Notes: generated by a model from the letters alone, not told the origin. DNA of 64,000 bases from Berkiella_A sp963976875 (GCA_963976875.1 CAXBML010000013.1:1-64000), one strand, 5' to 3'. Shown: positions 20,101 through 29,165, numbered from the stretch's first letter. Numbers and translations are program-made.

Positions 20101-21712
20101 AATCACGTTTTAGTACGCGTTTACCTGACTTTTTGAATACCTTGGCATCAATATCACCACCCAATCCTTCAAAACAATCTTTAATGGATTGATAATGCAA
20201 TTTAAGCTGTTTCAACTGAGCAGATTCTAATGCCGATTGACTGCTATTAATCGACAAATGTGTTTCAAAATAGCGTCTAGAAGCATCATGATTAATAATC
20301 TCAGGTGCTTTTGAGACATGGTATTCCTCTAAAACTGAGTCATTAAGCCATTCTGTCAGCAAAGATTTTTCTGCTTGTGTTTTAAAACCATTAAGATAAA
20401 GTGTTTTCAGTTGTTTTGTTTTTTCAATCTCTGTATCTTGATATCGGTCAATCAACAACAATAATGCTTGTCCAACTGAAATCGTGATCGGGGCTTTTGC
20501 ATCTGGGTTTGACTCCTGGTCAAGATCAAAATATTTATTAACCGGCGATTCATTTAAAGATTTGGCTTGCGCCAATCTGGACAAAACTTCCTGAATATCA
20601 GGTCTTTGTGCCGGATTTTTTGATTTCATTCTTGAAATCAAATGCTTCATTTCATCGTCACATTGACCTAATTTTAAATCTCTCTCAAATAAAACGCCTA
20701 ATGCATAAATATCAGAAGCATATGAATATACACCGTCATGTTGGGCCCAGTGTCCATCATTCCTATTTGTCGCATCACGATTTTTCTTCCAAACGCCAAT
20801 TTCAGGCGCCATATATCGCCGGCTGCCTCTTGCTTTGCCTGTTACCTTTGTCTCTTGTCCATCTTGCAATGCAAAAGACAAATCAAAATCTATAGGGATA
20901 ATCTGCCCCTCTTCATCGATTAATAGATTACCTGGATGAATGTCTCCATGAACAATATTTTTTTCTTGTAAAGACAAAATTGCTTTTGCCGCCTCTAAGC
21001 CTACGGCTATTTTTTGATGTCTAGAGTTTATATTGCCCAATTCACTTCCAAGCTCTACTCCAGGCAAATGCTTCATGATGGTATATTCTTTATCTTGAAT
21101 TGTTTTTATACCATTTTTTCCCGTTATCCACCTCGTTGCTGCAGAACGTTTAACGACAAAGCCGCCTAAGTGATAGCCCATTTTTTTTGCCATAATTTTG
21201 TTGGCATTATTTTTTGATTTATTTGCGATTCTAACAACATCAGATGAACCATCTTCCCATTGAATAGTTTTGATAAGACAGCTTTTCCCATGAGCAATAA
21301 TGCCTTCTTTTATAAGGTTCCCTTGAGAATCTGTGAAATATTTTGCTCTTGCCACAGCGCCCAATTTAGGGCCTTGCTCTGTTTGCATGACAATGAAAGA
21401 ATGGTTTAGTTCAGGATGTTGCTTTCTAGAAATCATGTAAGTTTCTGCTAAGCCCGTTGTACTTTGCTGATACATAATGCTTTTTGCTTTTTCCCACTCT
21501 TCGGTGCTAATACACAATTTTGAATTTTCAGCTTTATGCCAAGAATCTTCTATACCAATCTTATCTGTAGGCTGCGGCTCAGCTTTTACTTCGTCACTGC
21601 TGAACACAGGATCTGTATTTTTGTTTGAGACTAAATAATTATTAATTAAAGGCAACTGCCTAATATCTAACAGTTTGGCCCATGGCATAAGCCCTTGTAA
21701 AAATGTGGTCAT
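17150..21712 (-). CDS. Kinase / ankyrin / zeta-toxin-like fusion protein, likely effector
   Basis: A 1520-residue protein. Seen in order: a eukaryotic-like kinase domain (about 150-370) with HGDIHPGN (255-262), DFD (275-277, in place of DFG) and RRYMAPEIG; a long middle region with NSISGTLLVQ and SGGHSLLEF, family not recognised; two ankyrin-like repeats (about 845-905: VARNGNTAQMQKLLLSGSDP and GQCALDIAVEHNNTSLILLL); coiled coil (about 930-1020); and a C-terminal P-loop domain with GGGQASGKGSS (1269-1279, Lys1276), YLNNDSYKS, a conserved LLMDQVSLS and Arg-rich helices, as in zeta toxins that phosphorylate UDP-N-acetylglucosamine. The Walker lysine is intact; the kinase DFD and HGDI changes resemble aminoglycoside/choline-type or divergent kinases. 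First gene of a three-gene operon. Confidence 0.8.
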   Translation of the reverse strand: MTTFLQGLMPWAKLLDIRQLPLINNYLVSNKNTDPVFSSDEVKAEPQPTDKIGIEDSWHKAENSKLCISTEEWEKAKSIMYQQSTTGLAETYMISRKQHPELNHSFIVMQTEQGPKLGAVARAKYFTDSQGNLIKEGIIAHGKSCLIKTIQWEDGSSDVVRIANKSKNNANKIMAKKMGYHLGGFVVKRSAATRWITGKNGIKTIQDKEYTIMKHLPGVELGSELGNINSRHQKIAVGLEAAKAILSLQEKNIVHGDIHPGNLLIDEEGQIIPIDFDLSFALQDGQETKVTGKARGSRRYMAPEIGVWKKNRDATNRNDGHWAQHDGVYSYASDIYALGVLFERDLKLGQCDDEMKHLISRMKSKNPAQRPDIQEVLSRLAQAKSLNESPVNKYFDLDQESNPDAKAPITISVGQALLLLIDRYQDTEIEKTKQLKTLYLNGFKTQAEKSLLTEWLNDSVLEEYHVSKAPEIINHDASRRYFETHLSINSSQSALESAQLKQLKLHYQSIKDCFEGLGGDIDAKVFKKSGKRVLKRDYAKEQTDRLTTGGNPDDLIKGISTKEQESIDRLFSGQIADEDYDMHKEYADMINRIQNNPEYSDELKEKALLIVKSTRLSMILSTKIQKYNKKGLYDGEDLPGNEIYQAGIYEGDNRGRVSKPDGQESTRAGHLGIMQGHMPLAGDDAALSEEAFCYFKPSDRSTYSVNANWTNYAMEQLVHPFSNSISGTLLVQMKMMMKLHDDGNLQFKDKAAIENYFKSMISTMSAVSGGHSLLEFTGPFLLKDIQDKFKFIDGFADISLRSMFLENNDAAFEKSLQDTILYNNQLLHKAKLHQELKASVEQEKDLSIHGVARNGNTAQMQKLLLSGSDPALENARGQCALDIAVEHNNTSLILLLLSQHNLGNIKLSEDKFKNLLVENAEIKQLHLKHKKDEDNVRISKTVLSKRIDKLLQANEKLNNHATQEEITAIRRDSDKIHQELIQVEQALFILSKQVGFYNLADALNPYLDTAREFKTLNSQYRRALAELQNKRNNIKGGSTIEDIVDTAEQLFPEVPTIGSMGVLMQYLSKRADKTHKTSIPEKLEPENFSFLDSRNIYQTPAVIGAMMEATKQSPIDLVAFRPERQLLQDVSAYVTVYLKTADEQTRNEVVEKVVAKLKPEVKEKLSDLYNNLESKVSERMKLIIQGDIRGNCHERAAVCAAQKISFPIPYCAEISNVQQLATKIETQRAYQELLGQKLDGMITQYFRFNPFYQYKSSADNQEPVVMFVGGGQASGKGSSIGNLMNDAKNAGLEPNNLVYLNNDSYKSLLKFDDSHPKLFSQLTHDEARLIRDKAFKMAKESNMHLLMDQVSLSRSATNYALRKNSVVKGTIVSTKVESAIERSYQRALETGRFEDTVGLLECHQAVPNKALAYIDYYKGKKVQVNFADNNVDAGQAPVLFMSVDCASSQIVIHNEDLLREFVKKQLINTSAKTPSEVYPFEPVLTEQLDEAVETYLEQLNAMGYQIEQKNKSKLTARMGA

Positions 21713-22022
21713 GATATTGCTTCTCCCTCATTTGTGAGTGAATATTTACTTTTATGAGTAAAGAATACAAGTTGACACCTGCTCCAGCAATGTTAGTTGT
21801 CAGAATTATAATTTTGTGCGATGGAAGGCTAATCTCATCAGATATCTGCTTAGGTTTAGGGCAGCTCTAAATTATTTGACATATACACAAATCTTTACTG
21901 CATATCCCAACAATTTAAATCGATAAAAAATGATTCTGAGTAATTTATAGAGAGGATTATTATTGATTCATAGGCGAATACCTATGATAGAAAAAACCCG
22001 CCAGGCAGGCGGGAAATAAAAT
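21713..22022. other. Intergenic region between kinase-fusion operon and rpoS
   Basis: 310 bp. It holds the rpoS terminator at its right end, a short inverted repeat (ATAGG...CCTAT, 21970-21985) of unclear meaning, and presumably the promoter of the leftward three-gene operon. Immediately upstream of that gene is an AT-rich stretch with a weak GAGG-type ribosome-binding site. No open frame of note. Confidence 0.5.
21991..22013 (-). terminator. Rho-independent terminator of rpoS
   Basis: On the minus strand the sequence reads CCCGCC-TGCCT-GGCGGG followed by six T, starting 10 bp after the rpoS stop. A perfect 6-bp GC stem plus T-tract is a canonical intrinsic terminator. Confidence 0.9.
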
Positions 22023-23033
22023 CTAATTAAGCAAAATATCTTGGGTTAACTTCTTCTTCGTTAATAATTGACGCAGATGGGCCAAACTTTCAACTTGTAT
22101 CTGCCTAACACGTTCTCGTGTTAAATTTATTTCTGCGCCGACTTGCTCTAGTGTAGATTGCTGGAATCCCCTTAGCCCAAATCGCCTAACAATCACATCT
22201 CTTTGCTTCTCATTCAAGGTATCTAACCAATAATCAACTGAACTTTTAAAATTCTCTTCCATCAGTAAAACTAAAGGATCATGATCAATCTCTTCTTTCA
22301 CCGTATCCACAACCGTTCTATCTGTCTCAGATGATACAGGTAAATCTAAAGATGATGTTTTTTCATTTAAATCTAATATTCTTTCAATGGCTTTTTTAGG
22401 TTTATCTAAAGCACTTGCAATTTCTTCATAATTAGGTTCGTGATCCAGCTTGTGTGACAACTCACGACTCGTTCTCAAATATACATTCATTTCTTTAACG
22501 ACATGAATTGGCAATCGAATAGTACGAGTCTGATTCATTAATGCCCGTTCAATCGTTTGTCGAATCCACCATGTGCCGTAGGTTGAAAAACGAAATCCTT
22601 TCTCTGGATCGAACTTTTCAACTGCCCGAATTAAACCCAAGTTACCTTCCTCGATCAAATCTAACAGGGCCAAACCACGATTAATATACCTTCTAGATAT
22701 CTTAACGACTAATCGTAGATTACTCTCTATCATTTGATTTCTGGACTTAGCACAGCCTTCTAATGCACGTCTCGCGTAATATACTTCCTCTTCCGCCGTC
22801 AATAACGGCGCAAAGCCAATTTCACCCAAATACAAATGTGTCGCATCAAGTGATTTAGCTGAAGGTCCTTCTCCTACATCTTCCACTTCTTCCATGTCAT
22901 CAACAACTTCTGCTAACTGATTTTTAGAACCAGCTGCCCGTGGCGACACTGATTCTATATCAGATTTTTGCTCAGTATTTTTTTGATCACTGGCTTTATT
23001 TTTTTCGCAAACTACATCCCACGCCTGAGCCAT
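22023..23033 (-). CDS. rpoS: RNA polymerase sigma factor RpoS (sigma-38)
   Basis: Stationary-phase/stress sigma factor. The 336 residues show a variable acidic N-terminus (1-55), region 1.2 (ATHLYLGEIGFAPLLTAEEE), region 2 with NLRLVVKISRRY, GLALLDLIEEGNLGLIRAVEKFDPEKGFRFSTYGTWWIRQ, region 3, and region 4 with TLEQVGAEINLTRERVRQIQVE. The Asp/Glu-rich linker and spacing match RpoS rather than RpoD (no long region 1.1) or RpoH. In Legionella and Coxiella relatives RpoS controls transition between replicative and transmissive phases. It is 29 bp downstream of the MarR regulator gene on the same strand, and is followed by an intrinsic terminator. Confidence 0.95.
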   Translation of the reverse strand: MAQAWDVVCEKNKASDQKNTEQKSDIESVSPRAAGSKNQLAEVVDDMEEVEDVGEGPSAKSLDATHLYLGEIGFAPLLTAEEEVYYARRALEGCAKSRNQMIESNLRLVVKISRRYINRGLALLDLIEEGNLGLIRAVEKFDPEKGFRFSTYGTWWIRQTIERALMNQTRTIRLPIHVVKEMNVYLRTSRELSHKLDHEPNYEEIASALDKPKKAIERILDLNEKTSSLDLPVSSETDRTVVDTVKEEIDHDPLVLLMEENFKSSVDYWLDTLNEKQRDVIVRRFGLRGFQQSTLEQVGAEINLTRERVRQIQVESLAHLRQLLTKKKLTQDILLN

Positions 23034-23062
23034 TTCAGGATCTCCTTGTTATGCTGCATTTT

Positions 23063-23527
23063 TTACATCTCTGATATAACTTTTGTTATCGCATCCAGAT
23101 CTTGTAAAATCCCGCCAAAACGTTCATCACCTAAAGTACTCTGTATCCGTGTTTGAGCCTGGTTCCACAAAGGGATCCCCTTTTCTAGCGTCTCTTTGCC
23201 TTTCTCTGTTAAGGCGTAGGCCTTAGAACGCTTATCTCTAGGCTCTATAGTCTGAATGAACCCTAGCTTCTCTAACGGCTTTAAGTTCCGTGTGAGCGTG
23301 GTTCTATCCATAACCAAAGTACTTGCCATCTCAGTCAGTGTACGAGCTGAAGCTGAGGCCATTGAAACCAATAAAGTGAACTGCGTGGCTCGAATGCCTG
23401 CAGGCTCTAATTGGTGATCGAAATACTGAGTCACTGCTCGTGTTGCTCTACGTAAGTTGAAACAACTACATCTCGCATTGATAGTTTTCGGATCGATATG
23501 CTGATTCATTTGTTCGTTGACTTCCAT
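23063..23527 (-). CDS. MarR-family transcriptional regulator
   Basis: A 154-residue winged-helix regulator. Seen: N-terminal helix CSCFNLRRATRAVTQYFD, recognition region LTEMASTLVMDRTTLTRNLKPLEK, wing LGFIQTIEPRDKRSKAYALTEKG and a C-terminal dimerisation helix. Cysteines 19-21 region (CSC) could be redox-sensing, as in some MarR members (inference). A strong ribosome-binding site (GGAGGG) precedes the ATG. The gene sits 29 bp upstream of rpoS in the same direction and is likely co-transcribed with it, and it is divergent from acnA, so the 250-bp region between may be its operator. The target is not known. Confidence 0.9.
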   Translation of the reverse strand: MEVNEQMNQHIDPKTINARCSCFNLRRATRAVTQYFDHQLEPAGIRATQFTLLVSMASASARTLTEMASTLVMDRTTLTRNLKPLEKLGFIQTIEPRDKRSKAYALTEKGKETLEKGIPLWNQAQTRIQSTLGDERFGGILQDLDAITKVISEM

Positions 23528-23776
23528 TGGGTGCCCTCCTCACAAAAAAGTGTAGGATCCCGTACCCCTGATTTACAAGGAGAAAATAGTTAGTTTTCAT
23601 AAATAATTTTTAACTCCTTGCAATTACTCGCAATTTATTTTCTAAAGGGATAAAATTCGGCATGACGCAATGGAAAGAACAGCGTATATACTCACAGCTC
23701 TTGTGCAAGACCTACTAAATAATTTTTTGGATCTGAATAAAAATACTATGGATAAATTACCAGCTGGAGACCTCTT

Positions 23777-26488
23777 ATGAATGATCGCTTCGACACCCAA
23801 AAACGCCTAGACATTAATAATAAAAGCTATGAATATTTCAGCCTAAAAGCATTACCCTCCAATTTTGACTTAACTCGACTGCCCTTCTCTTTGAAATTAT
23901 TATTAGAGAACTTATTAAGATTTAAGCAGGATGGACATACAGAAGATGCGGATATAGAAGCACTATTGAACTGGGATCCTAAAGCCACGCCATCACAAGA
24001 AATCGCGTTTACCCCCAGCCGCGTAATTTTACAAGACTTCACAGGCGTTCCAGCAGTCGTTGATTTAGCGGCTATGCGACAGGCAATGAAAACTTTAGGG
24101 GGCAATCCTAATAAAATTAATCCGCTAAACCCAGTAGAACTTGTTATTGATCACTCAGTCATGGTTGATCACTTTGGCAATAAAATGGCTTTTAGCCAGA
24201 ACACAACATTAGAATATGAGAGAAATCTGGAAAGGTATACCTTTTTAAGATGGGGACAGGAAGCATTTGAAAACTTTAAAGTCGTGCCACCCGGCACCGG
24301 TATTGTCCACCAAGTTAATTTAGAACACCTTGCCCGCGTTGTATTTGAAAAACAACAGGGCTCTGAAACACTATTATTCCCCGACACATTAGTCGGCACA
24401 GATTCTCATACCACCATGATTAACGGCCTAGGCGTTTTAGGTTGGGGTGTGGGTGGTATAGAAGCAGAAGCGGCTATGTTAGGACAGCCTATTACCATGT
24501 TAATACCACAAGTGGTCGGATTTGAACTAACCGGCTCTATACCCGAAGGTGCCACGGCAACCGATCTTGTTCTGATTATTACACAGATGCTTCGGGAAAA
24601 AGGCGTCGTTGGAAAGTTTGTTGAGTTCTATGGTGATGGTTTAGATAATCTGCCGCTAGCTGACAGAGCGACTATTGCTAATATGGCACCAGAATATGGT
24701 GCAACCTGTGGTATTTTCCCCATAGACCAAGAAACCCTAAACTACTTAAGGCTGACAGGTCGAGCAGAGTCGCAAATCAACATAATAGAACAATATGCAA
24801 AAGCACAAGGATTTTTCCGAGAAAAAGGCCAAAAGGCAGCAGAATATACGGACACTTTACATTTAGACTTAAGCACCGTTGTCCCCTCTATAGCAGGCCC
24901 TAAACGTCCACAAGATAGAATTCCATTAAATGAAGCCAAAACCGCTTTTGCAAAAACTATTGGACAACAGCTTGCAGAAAGACAGAGCAGTTCAGCTGAC
25001 GATAATGCAATTAATGAAGGAGCCAATATTTTAGAAGGCGAAGTACCTTTAGAAATAGACGGTAAAACACTCACATTAACACATGGTGATATTGTGATTG
25101 CCGCGATTACTAGTTGCACGAATACCTCTAACCCTGCCGTGATGCTTGCTGCCGGTTTAGTTGCTAAAAAAGCCATCGAATTGGGCGTTGTTACCAAGCC
25201 CTGGGTTAAAACGAGTTTAGCTCCAGGCTCACAAGTCGTGACAGACTACCTTGAAAAGTCAGATCTCTTAAAATATCTGAACCAATTAGGTTTCAATCTA
25301 GTCGGTTATGGCTGCACAACTTGTATTGGTAACTCTGGACCACTATCACCAGAAATCGATCAGGCGATTAATCAAGGACATTTACAAGTTTCTGCCGTGT
25401 TATCAGGCAATAGAAATTTTGAAGGTCGAATTCATCCATTTGTTCGCAATGCGTATTTGGCCTCTCCCCCCTTAGTGGTTATTTACGCTTTGGCTGGCAC
25501 CATGAATATTGATTTAGGCAAAGAACCTCTCGGAAATGACAAAGAAGGTAATCCTGTCTTTCTAAAAGATCTCTGGCCAACCCAGAAAGAAATACAAGAA
25601 AACGTTGAGAAATCGTTACAACCAGAAATGTTTACCCAACGGTACGGAGCCGTATTTGATGGCGATCAAAACTGGCAGAATATTAAAGTGAGTAAATCTG
25701 AGTTGTATGATTGGCAAGATGATTCGACTTACGTCAAGCACCCAACCTTCTTTGAAAATATGACTAAAGAAGTCCCCCCTATTCAAAACATTAATAATGC
25801 CAGAGTTCTGGTGAAAGTCGGTGATTCTGTTACGACAGATCACATCTCACCAGCAGGTGCGATTTCCCCTAATTCCCCAGCCGGACAATATTTAATCGAG
25901 CGCAATATTCCAGCAACACAGTTTAATTCTTATGGTTCAAGACGCGGCAATCATGAAATTATGATGCGGGGTACCTTTGCCAATGTTCGCTTACGTAATC
26001 AACTGGCACCTGGTACAGAAGGTGGCTGGACCCAGCATCAACCTTCTAAAGAACAAATGAGTATTTTTGATGCTTCATTAAAATATGCTGCGGATAACAC
26101 CCCTTTAATTGTCTTGGCGGGTAAAGAGTATGGTACCGGATCTTCTAGAGACTGGGCCGCAAAAGGTACGCGCTTGTTAGGCGTGCGAGCTGTCATCACG
26201 GAGAGCTACGAGCGTATTCATCGTTCAAACTTGATTGGTATGGGTGTTTTGCCTCTACAGTATATGCCAGGCGAATCGGCTGATAGCTTGAATCTATCTG
26301 GAGAAGAGACTTTTAGTATAGAACTAGAAAATTTAAAACCTCAGGGAGAGGTGACCGTTCGAGTCAATGGTAATGACAAAACAAAACAATTTACTGCAAA
26401 AGTGAGAATCGATACACCTAAAGAGCTCGCCTATTACCAACATGGTGGCATCTTACATTATGTATTGAGAAACTTAGCACAGCAATAA
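23777..26488 (+). CDS. acnA: Aconitate hydratase A
   Basis: Isomerises citrate to isocitrate in the TCA cycle using a [4Fe-4S] cluster. The 903 residues match the AcnA/IRP1 class in length and order. Cluster ligands are in CTNTSNP (Cys447) and GCTTCIGNSGP (Cys513, Cys516), with the same 66- and 3-residue spacing as E. coli AcnA. Also seen: LVGTDSHTTMINGLGVLGWG near residue 210, and the swivel domain with SVTTDHISPAG, FNSYGSRRGNHEIMMRGTF and GKEYGTGSSRDWAAKG. All catalytic residues are present. It is followed by a REP-like inverted repeat and then fumC, giving two TCA enzymes in tandem. Confidence 0.97.
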   Translation: MNDRFDTQKRLDINNKSYEYFSLKALPSNFDLTRLPFSLKLLLENLLRFKQDGHTEDADIEALLNWDPKATPSQEIAFTPSRVILQDFTGVPAVVDLAAMRQAMKTLGGNPNKINPLNPVELVIDHSVMVDHFGNKMAFSQNTTLEYERNLERYTFLRWGQEAFENFKVVPPGTGIVHQVNLEHLARVVFEKQQGSETLLFPDTLVGTDSHTTMINGLGVLGWGVGGIEAEAAMLGQPITMLIPQVVGFELTGSIPEGATATDLVLIITQMLREKGVVGKFVEFYGDGLDNLPLADRATIANMAPEYGATCGIFPIDQETLNYLRLTGRAESQINIIEQYAKAQGFFREKGQKAAEYTDTLHLDLSTVVPSIAGPKRPQDRIPLNEAKTAFAKTIGQQLAERQSSSADDNAINEGANILEGEVPLEIDGKTLTLTHGDIVIAAITSCTNTSNPAVMLAAGLVAKKAIELGVVTKPWVKTSLAPGSQVVTDYLEKSDLLKYLNQLGFNLVGYGCTTCIGNSGPLSPEIDQAINQGHLQVSAVLSGNRNFEGRIHPFVRNAYLASPPLVVIYALAGTMNIDLGKEPLGNDKEGNPVFLKDLWPTQKEIQENVEKSLQPEMFTQRYGAVFDGDQNWQNIKVSKSELYDWQDDSTYVKHPTFFENMTKEVPPIQNINNARVLVKVGDSVTTDHISPAGAISPNSPAGQYLIERNIPATQFNSYGSRRGNHEIMMRGTFANVRLRNQLAPGTEGGWTQHQPSKEQMSIFDASLKYAADNTPLIVLAGKEYGTGSSRDWAAKGTRLLGVRAVITESYERIHRSNLIGMGVLPLQYMPGESADSLNLSGEETFSIELENLKPQGEVTVRVNGNDKTKQFTAKVRIDTPKELAYYQHGGILHYVLRNLAQQ

Positions 26489-26517
26489 ACGTCATCTCTT
26501 ACACTCTTCTCCACAAC

Positions 26518-26550
26518 CTACGTTCCGCGGCTTGTCCCCGGGGGACGTAG
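26518..26550. repeat. REP-like palindromic element
   Basis: The sequence CTACGTTCC...GGACGTAG forms an imperfect inverted repeat around CGCGGCTTG and CCCCGGGGG. It shares CCGCGGCTTG and GACGTAG with the larger element at 49139-49199, and both are followed by a GTCGCC-type tail. It lies between acnA and fumC and may act as a weak terminator or transcript-stabilising hairpin. Confidence 0.6.
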
Positions 26551-26610
26551 AAAAGGGTAAGTCGTCGCCAATAAATATAGTATTAATTAACATAAAAAGG
26601 TTACATCACT

Positions 26611-28002
26611 ATGAGCCAAGCGAATACGCGCAAAGTATCTGACAGTATGGGTGAAATGGAAGTACCTGAAAATGCCTTATACGGTGCGCAAACACAGCGC
26701 GCTGTCGATAATTTTCCTATTTCTGGTTTACCCATGCCCAGACAATTTATCCAAGCAATGGGCTGGGTTAAAAAAGCCTGTGCTTTATCTAACCAAGCAC
26801 TTGGCGATATGGACACAACAAAAGCATCTGCAATTTCCAAAGCCGCCGATAAAGTTGCCGGCGGCGAGTTGGATCCGCATTTTCCGATTGATGTGTTTCA
26901 AACAGGTTCAGGCACCAGCACCAACATGAATACGAATGAAGTGATCGCTCGCTACGCTACGATTGAAGCGGGTTTGGAGATTCATCCCAATGACGATGTC
27001 AATATGGGGCAAAGCAGTAATGATATTATTCCGACTGCGATTCATGTTAGCGCCGCATATCAAACGCAAAATCAATTACTCCCAGCGCTTCAAACACTGA
27101 AAAAAATCATAGATGCGAAAGCAGAATCTTTGAAGAATGTGACCAAAACAGGCAGAACCCACTTAATGGATGCGATGCCTGTCACAATGGGCCAAGAACT
27201 AAGCGGCTGGTCACAACAAATTCAAAATGGGATTGTCCGTATTAAATCTGCTATGACGGATGTCCTAAAGCTCGCTATCGGCGGAACGGCTGTTGGTACT
27301 GGCATTAATGCTCATCCGGATTTTAGCCAGCAAGTGGTGACCGCTCTAGCAAAAGAAACGCAATTACCTTTTCAAACCAGTCCAAACTGTTTCGAAAGTC
27401 TCAGCGCACAAGATGCCATTGTCGCTTTATCAGGGCAGATTCGCGTTCTCGCTGTTAGCTTAATGAAAATTGCGAATGACTTAAGATGGATGAACAGTGG
27501 ACCTCTAGCGGGCATTGGCGAGATATATCTACCGGCACTACAACCTGGCAGTAGCATTATGCCCGGAAAAGTCAATCCTGTCATTTGTGAGTCTACCATG
27601 ATGGCTTGTGCACAAGTCATAGGCAATGATACGGCCATTGCTGTATCTGGCCAACATGGTAACTTCCAACTCAATGTGATGTTGCCTGTGATTGCTTACA
27701 ATATTCTACAAAGCATTCAACTAATCGCTAATACCTCTACTGTCTTAGCTGAAAAAGCCATCGCAGGTTTTACGATAAACGAAACGAATATTAATGAGAA
27801 GCTATCAAGAAATCCTATTTTGGTCACCGCTTTAAACCCTGTCATTGGTTATGAGTTAGGGGCCAAAATTGCTAAAACCGCCTATGCTGAAAACCGGCCT
27901 TTGTTAGAGGTTGCATTAGAGATGACCGATTTATCTGAGTCAGAAATAAAATCATACTTGGATCCATTTGTATTAACCAAAGGGGGACTGGTGGATCACT
28001 AA
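26611..28002 (+). CDS. fumC: Class II fumarate hydratase
   Basis: Hydrates fumarate to L-malate in the TCA cycle; iron-independent tetramer. The 463 residues carry the family signatures: GSGTSTNMNTNEV near residue 100, NMGQSSNDIIPTAIH, TGRTHLMDAMPVTMGQE (active-site His) and GSSIMPGKVNPV near residue 313-324. It is full length. The start ATG at 26611 follows an AAGG ribosome-binding site. Its position after acnA suggests a TCA cluster, although a REP-like hairpin separates the two. Confidence 0.97.
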   Translation: MSQANTRKVSDSMGEMEVPENALYGAQTQRAVDNFPISGLPMPRQFIQAMGWVKKACALSNQALGDMDTTKASAISKAADKVAGGELDPHFPIDVFQTGSGTSTNMNTNEVIARYATIEAGLEIHPNDDVNMGQSSNDIIPTAIHVSAAYQTQNQLLPALQTLKKIIDAKAESLKNVTKTGRTHLMDAMPVTMGQELSGWSQQIQNGIVRIKSAMTDVLKLAIGGTAVGTGINAHPDFSQQVVTALAKETQLPFQTSPNCFESLSAQDAIVALSGQIRVLAVSLMKIANDLRWMNSGPLAGIGEIYLPALQPGSSIMPGKVNPVICESTMMACAQVIGNDTAIAVSGQHGNFQLNVMLPVIAYNILQSIQLIANTSTVLAEKAIAGFTINETNINEKLSRNPILVTALNPVIGYELGAKIAKTAYAENRPLLEVALEMTDLSESEIKSYLDPFVLTKGGLVDH

Positions 28003-28023
28003 CAATCCAATTGAATATACGAC

Positions 28024-28042
28024 GCCGCGGACATGCCGCGGC
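28024..28042. terminator. GC-rich hairpin between convergent fumC and GGDEF gene
   Basis: GCCGCGG-ACATG-CCGCGGC is a perfect 7-bp stem located between the fumC stop and the stop of the minus-strand gene at 28069. There is no strong T-tract on either side, so its efficiency as an intrinsic terminator is uncertain. The CCGCGG motif recurs in the REP-like elements of the window. Confidence 0.5.
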
Positions 28043-28068
28043 AAAATACTGACTGCTAGTGTTTCTGA

Positions 28069-29121
28069 TTATTCTAAGGGTTTATTTTCTTCGTTATTAG
28101 GATTCACTTTCAATGTCTTATAACTAGATAGATGGTGTCCTGGCTTCTTATTGTTGACCTCTAATATTGACGCGACGACTGTGTTTCGACCTTGCTCTTT
28201 AGCTCGATACAAAGCATCATCCGCAGCCGCCACTAACGATTCAGAAACAAAATCTATGTTGGGCGGCGCACATGAAACCCCCAAACTCACGCTCACGTAT
28301 CCTTTAGGCGAGCCCACATTTTTCAAGCATAAAGCCTCAATATTTGATCGGACTCTTTCACCAACGAGCATTGCATCTTCTTTCGATGTGTCAGGTAGAA
28401 TCAAACTAAACTCCTCGCCACCATATCGAGCCGCAATATCTTTATCTCTCAGTAAAGATGTTTTAATAGTTTGAGCAACTTCTTTCAGACAAATATCACC
28501 CGCTTGATGCCCATAAGTATCGTTATAGGGCTTAAAGTGATCAATATCAATCATAATTAACGATGTGGAGGTTTTGTTCCGCAGAGCCATACGACAAGTT
28601 CTTTCTAAACCTTCTTCAAAGGCTCGTCTGTTGGCTAACAACGTTAATGGATCTTTTAAAGACAGGGTTGATAATAATTGATTAGAGGTCACTAGCTTTT
28701 CATTCAAATCTTGTAACTGATTGCCAAAGTCAATAAGATTTTCCTTTAAAGAGACAATTCGTCTCAACGCACTGATTTTCGCTTTAATCAGTTCAAATGA
28801 AATGGGTTTTTGTATAAAGTCATCTGCGCCGGCATTTAAAGCTGCCACGATATTGTCAACCGAAGCATCTCGACTCATTAAAATAATCGGTACCCAACTC
28901 GATATATTGTAACAAAATTCTTTTAATTTTCGGGTAACTTTTATCCCACACATATCTGAAATATCAAAGTCTAATATAATTAAATCTGGTTCATCAGCGG
29001 TTAATAGTTCAATAGATTTTGCACCACTTTCAGCCAAAATACATTCATGTCCCAGATCGCTTAAATGTTGAATTAGTTCTTTCTTGGCCTCAAGGTTTTC
29101 ATCACAAAGCAATACTTTCAT
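28069..29121 (-). CDS. Response regulator with diguanylate cyclase (REC-GGDEF) output
   Basis: A 350-residue protein with a receiver domain (about 1-125; phospho-acceptor Asp in ILDFDISD, conserved Lys in FIQKP), a short coiled linker, and a GGDEF domain (about 165-330). The signature is GGEEF, and RDKD placed five residues before it forms an RxxD inhibitory site for cyclic-di-GMP. It should make c-di-GMP when phosphorylated (WspR/PleD logic). No cognate histidine kinase is adjacent. It is divergent from the Tus-like gene, with about 210 bp between. Confidence 0.92.
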   Translation of the reverse strand: MKVLLCDENLEAKKELIQHLSDLGHECILAESGAKSIELLTADEPDLIILDFDISDMCGIKVTRKLKEFCYNISSWVPIILMSRDASVDNIVAALNAGADDFIQKPISFELIKAKISALRRIVSLKENLIDFGNQLQDLNEKLVTSNQLLSTLSLKDPLTLLANRRAFEEGLERTCRMALRNKTSTSLIMIDIDHFKPYNDTYGHQAGDICLKEVAQTIKTSLLRDKDIAARYGGEEFSLILPDTSKEDAMLVGERVRSNIEALCLKNVGSPKGYVSVSLGVSCAPPNIDFVSESLVAAADDALYRAKEQGRNTVVASILEVNNKKPGHHLSSYKTLKVNPNNEENKPLE

Positions 29122-29144
29122 TATAGCTGCCTATTATTATAGTG

Positions 29145-29165
29145 TTTTATTATGTTGTTATTCCA
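29145..29165 (+). promoter_or_regulatory. Candidate Ter-like site upstream of the tus-like gene
   Basis: The sequence TTTTATTATGTTGTTATTCC contains TATGTTGT followed by TAT, close to the E. coli Ter consensus core (RTGTTGTAACTA). In E. coli a Ter site overlaps the tus promoter, and here the match is in the intergenic region of the Tus-like gene. Against it: the conserved GC base pair at position 6, whose C flips out in the locked complex, is T:A here, and the AAC part of the core is TAT. It is a candidate only. Confidence 0.35.
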
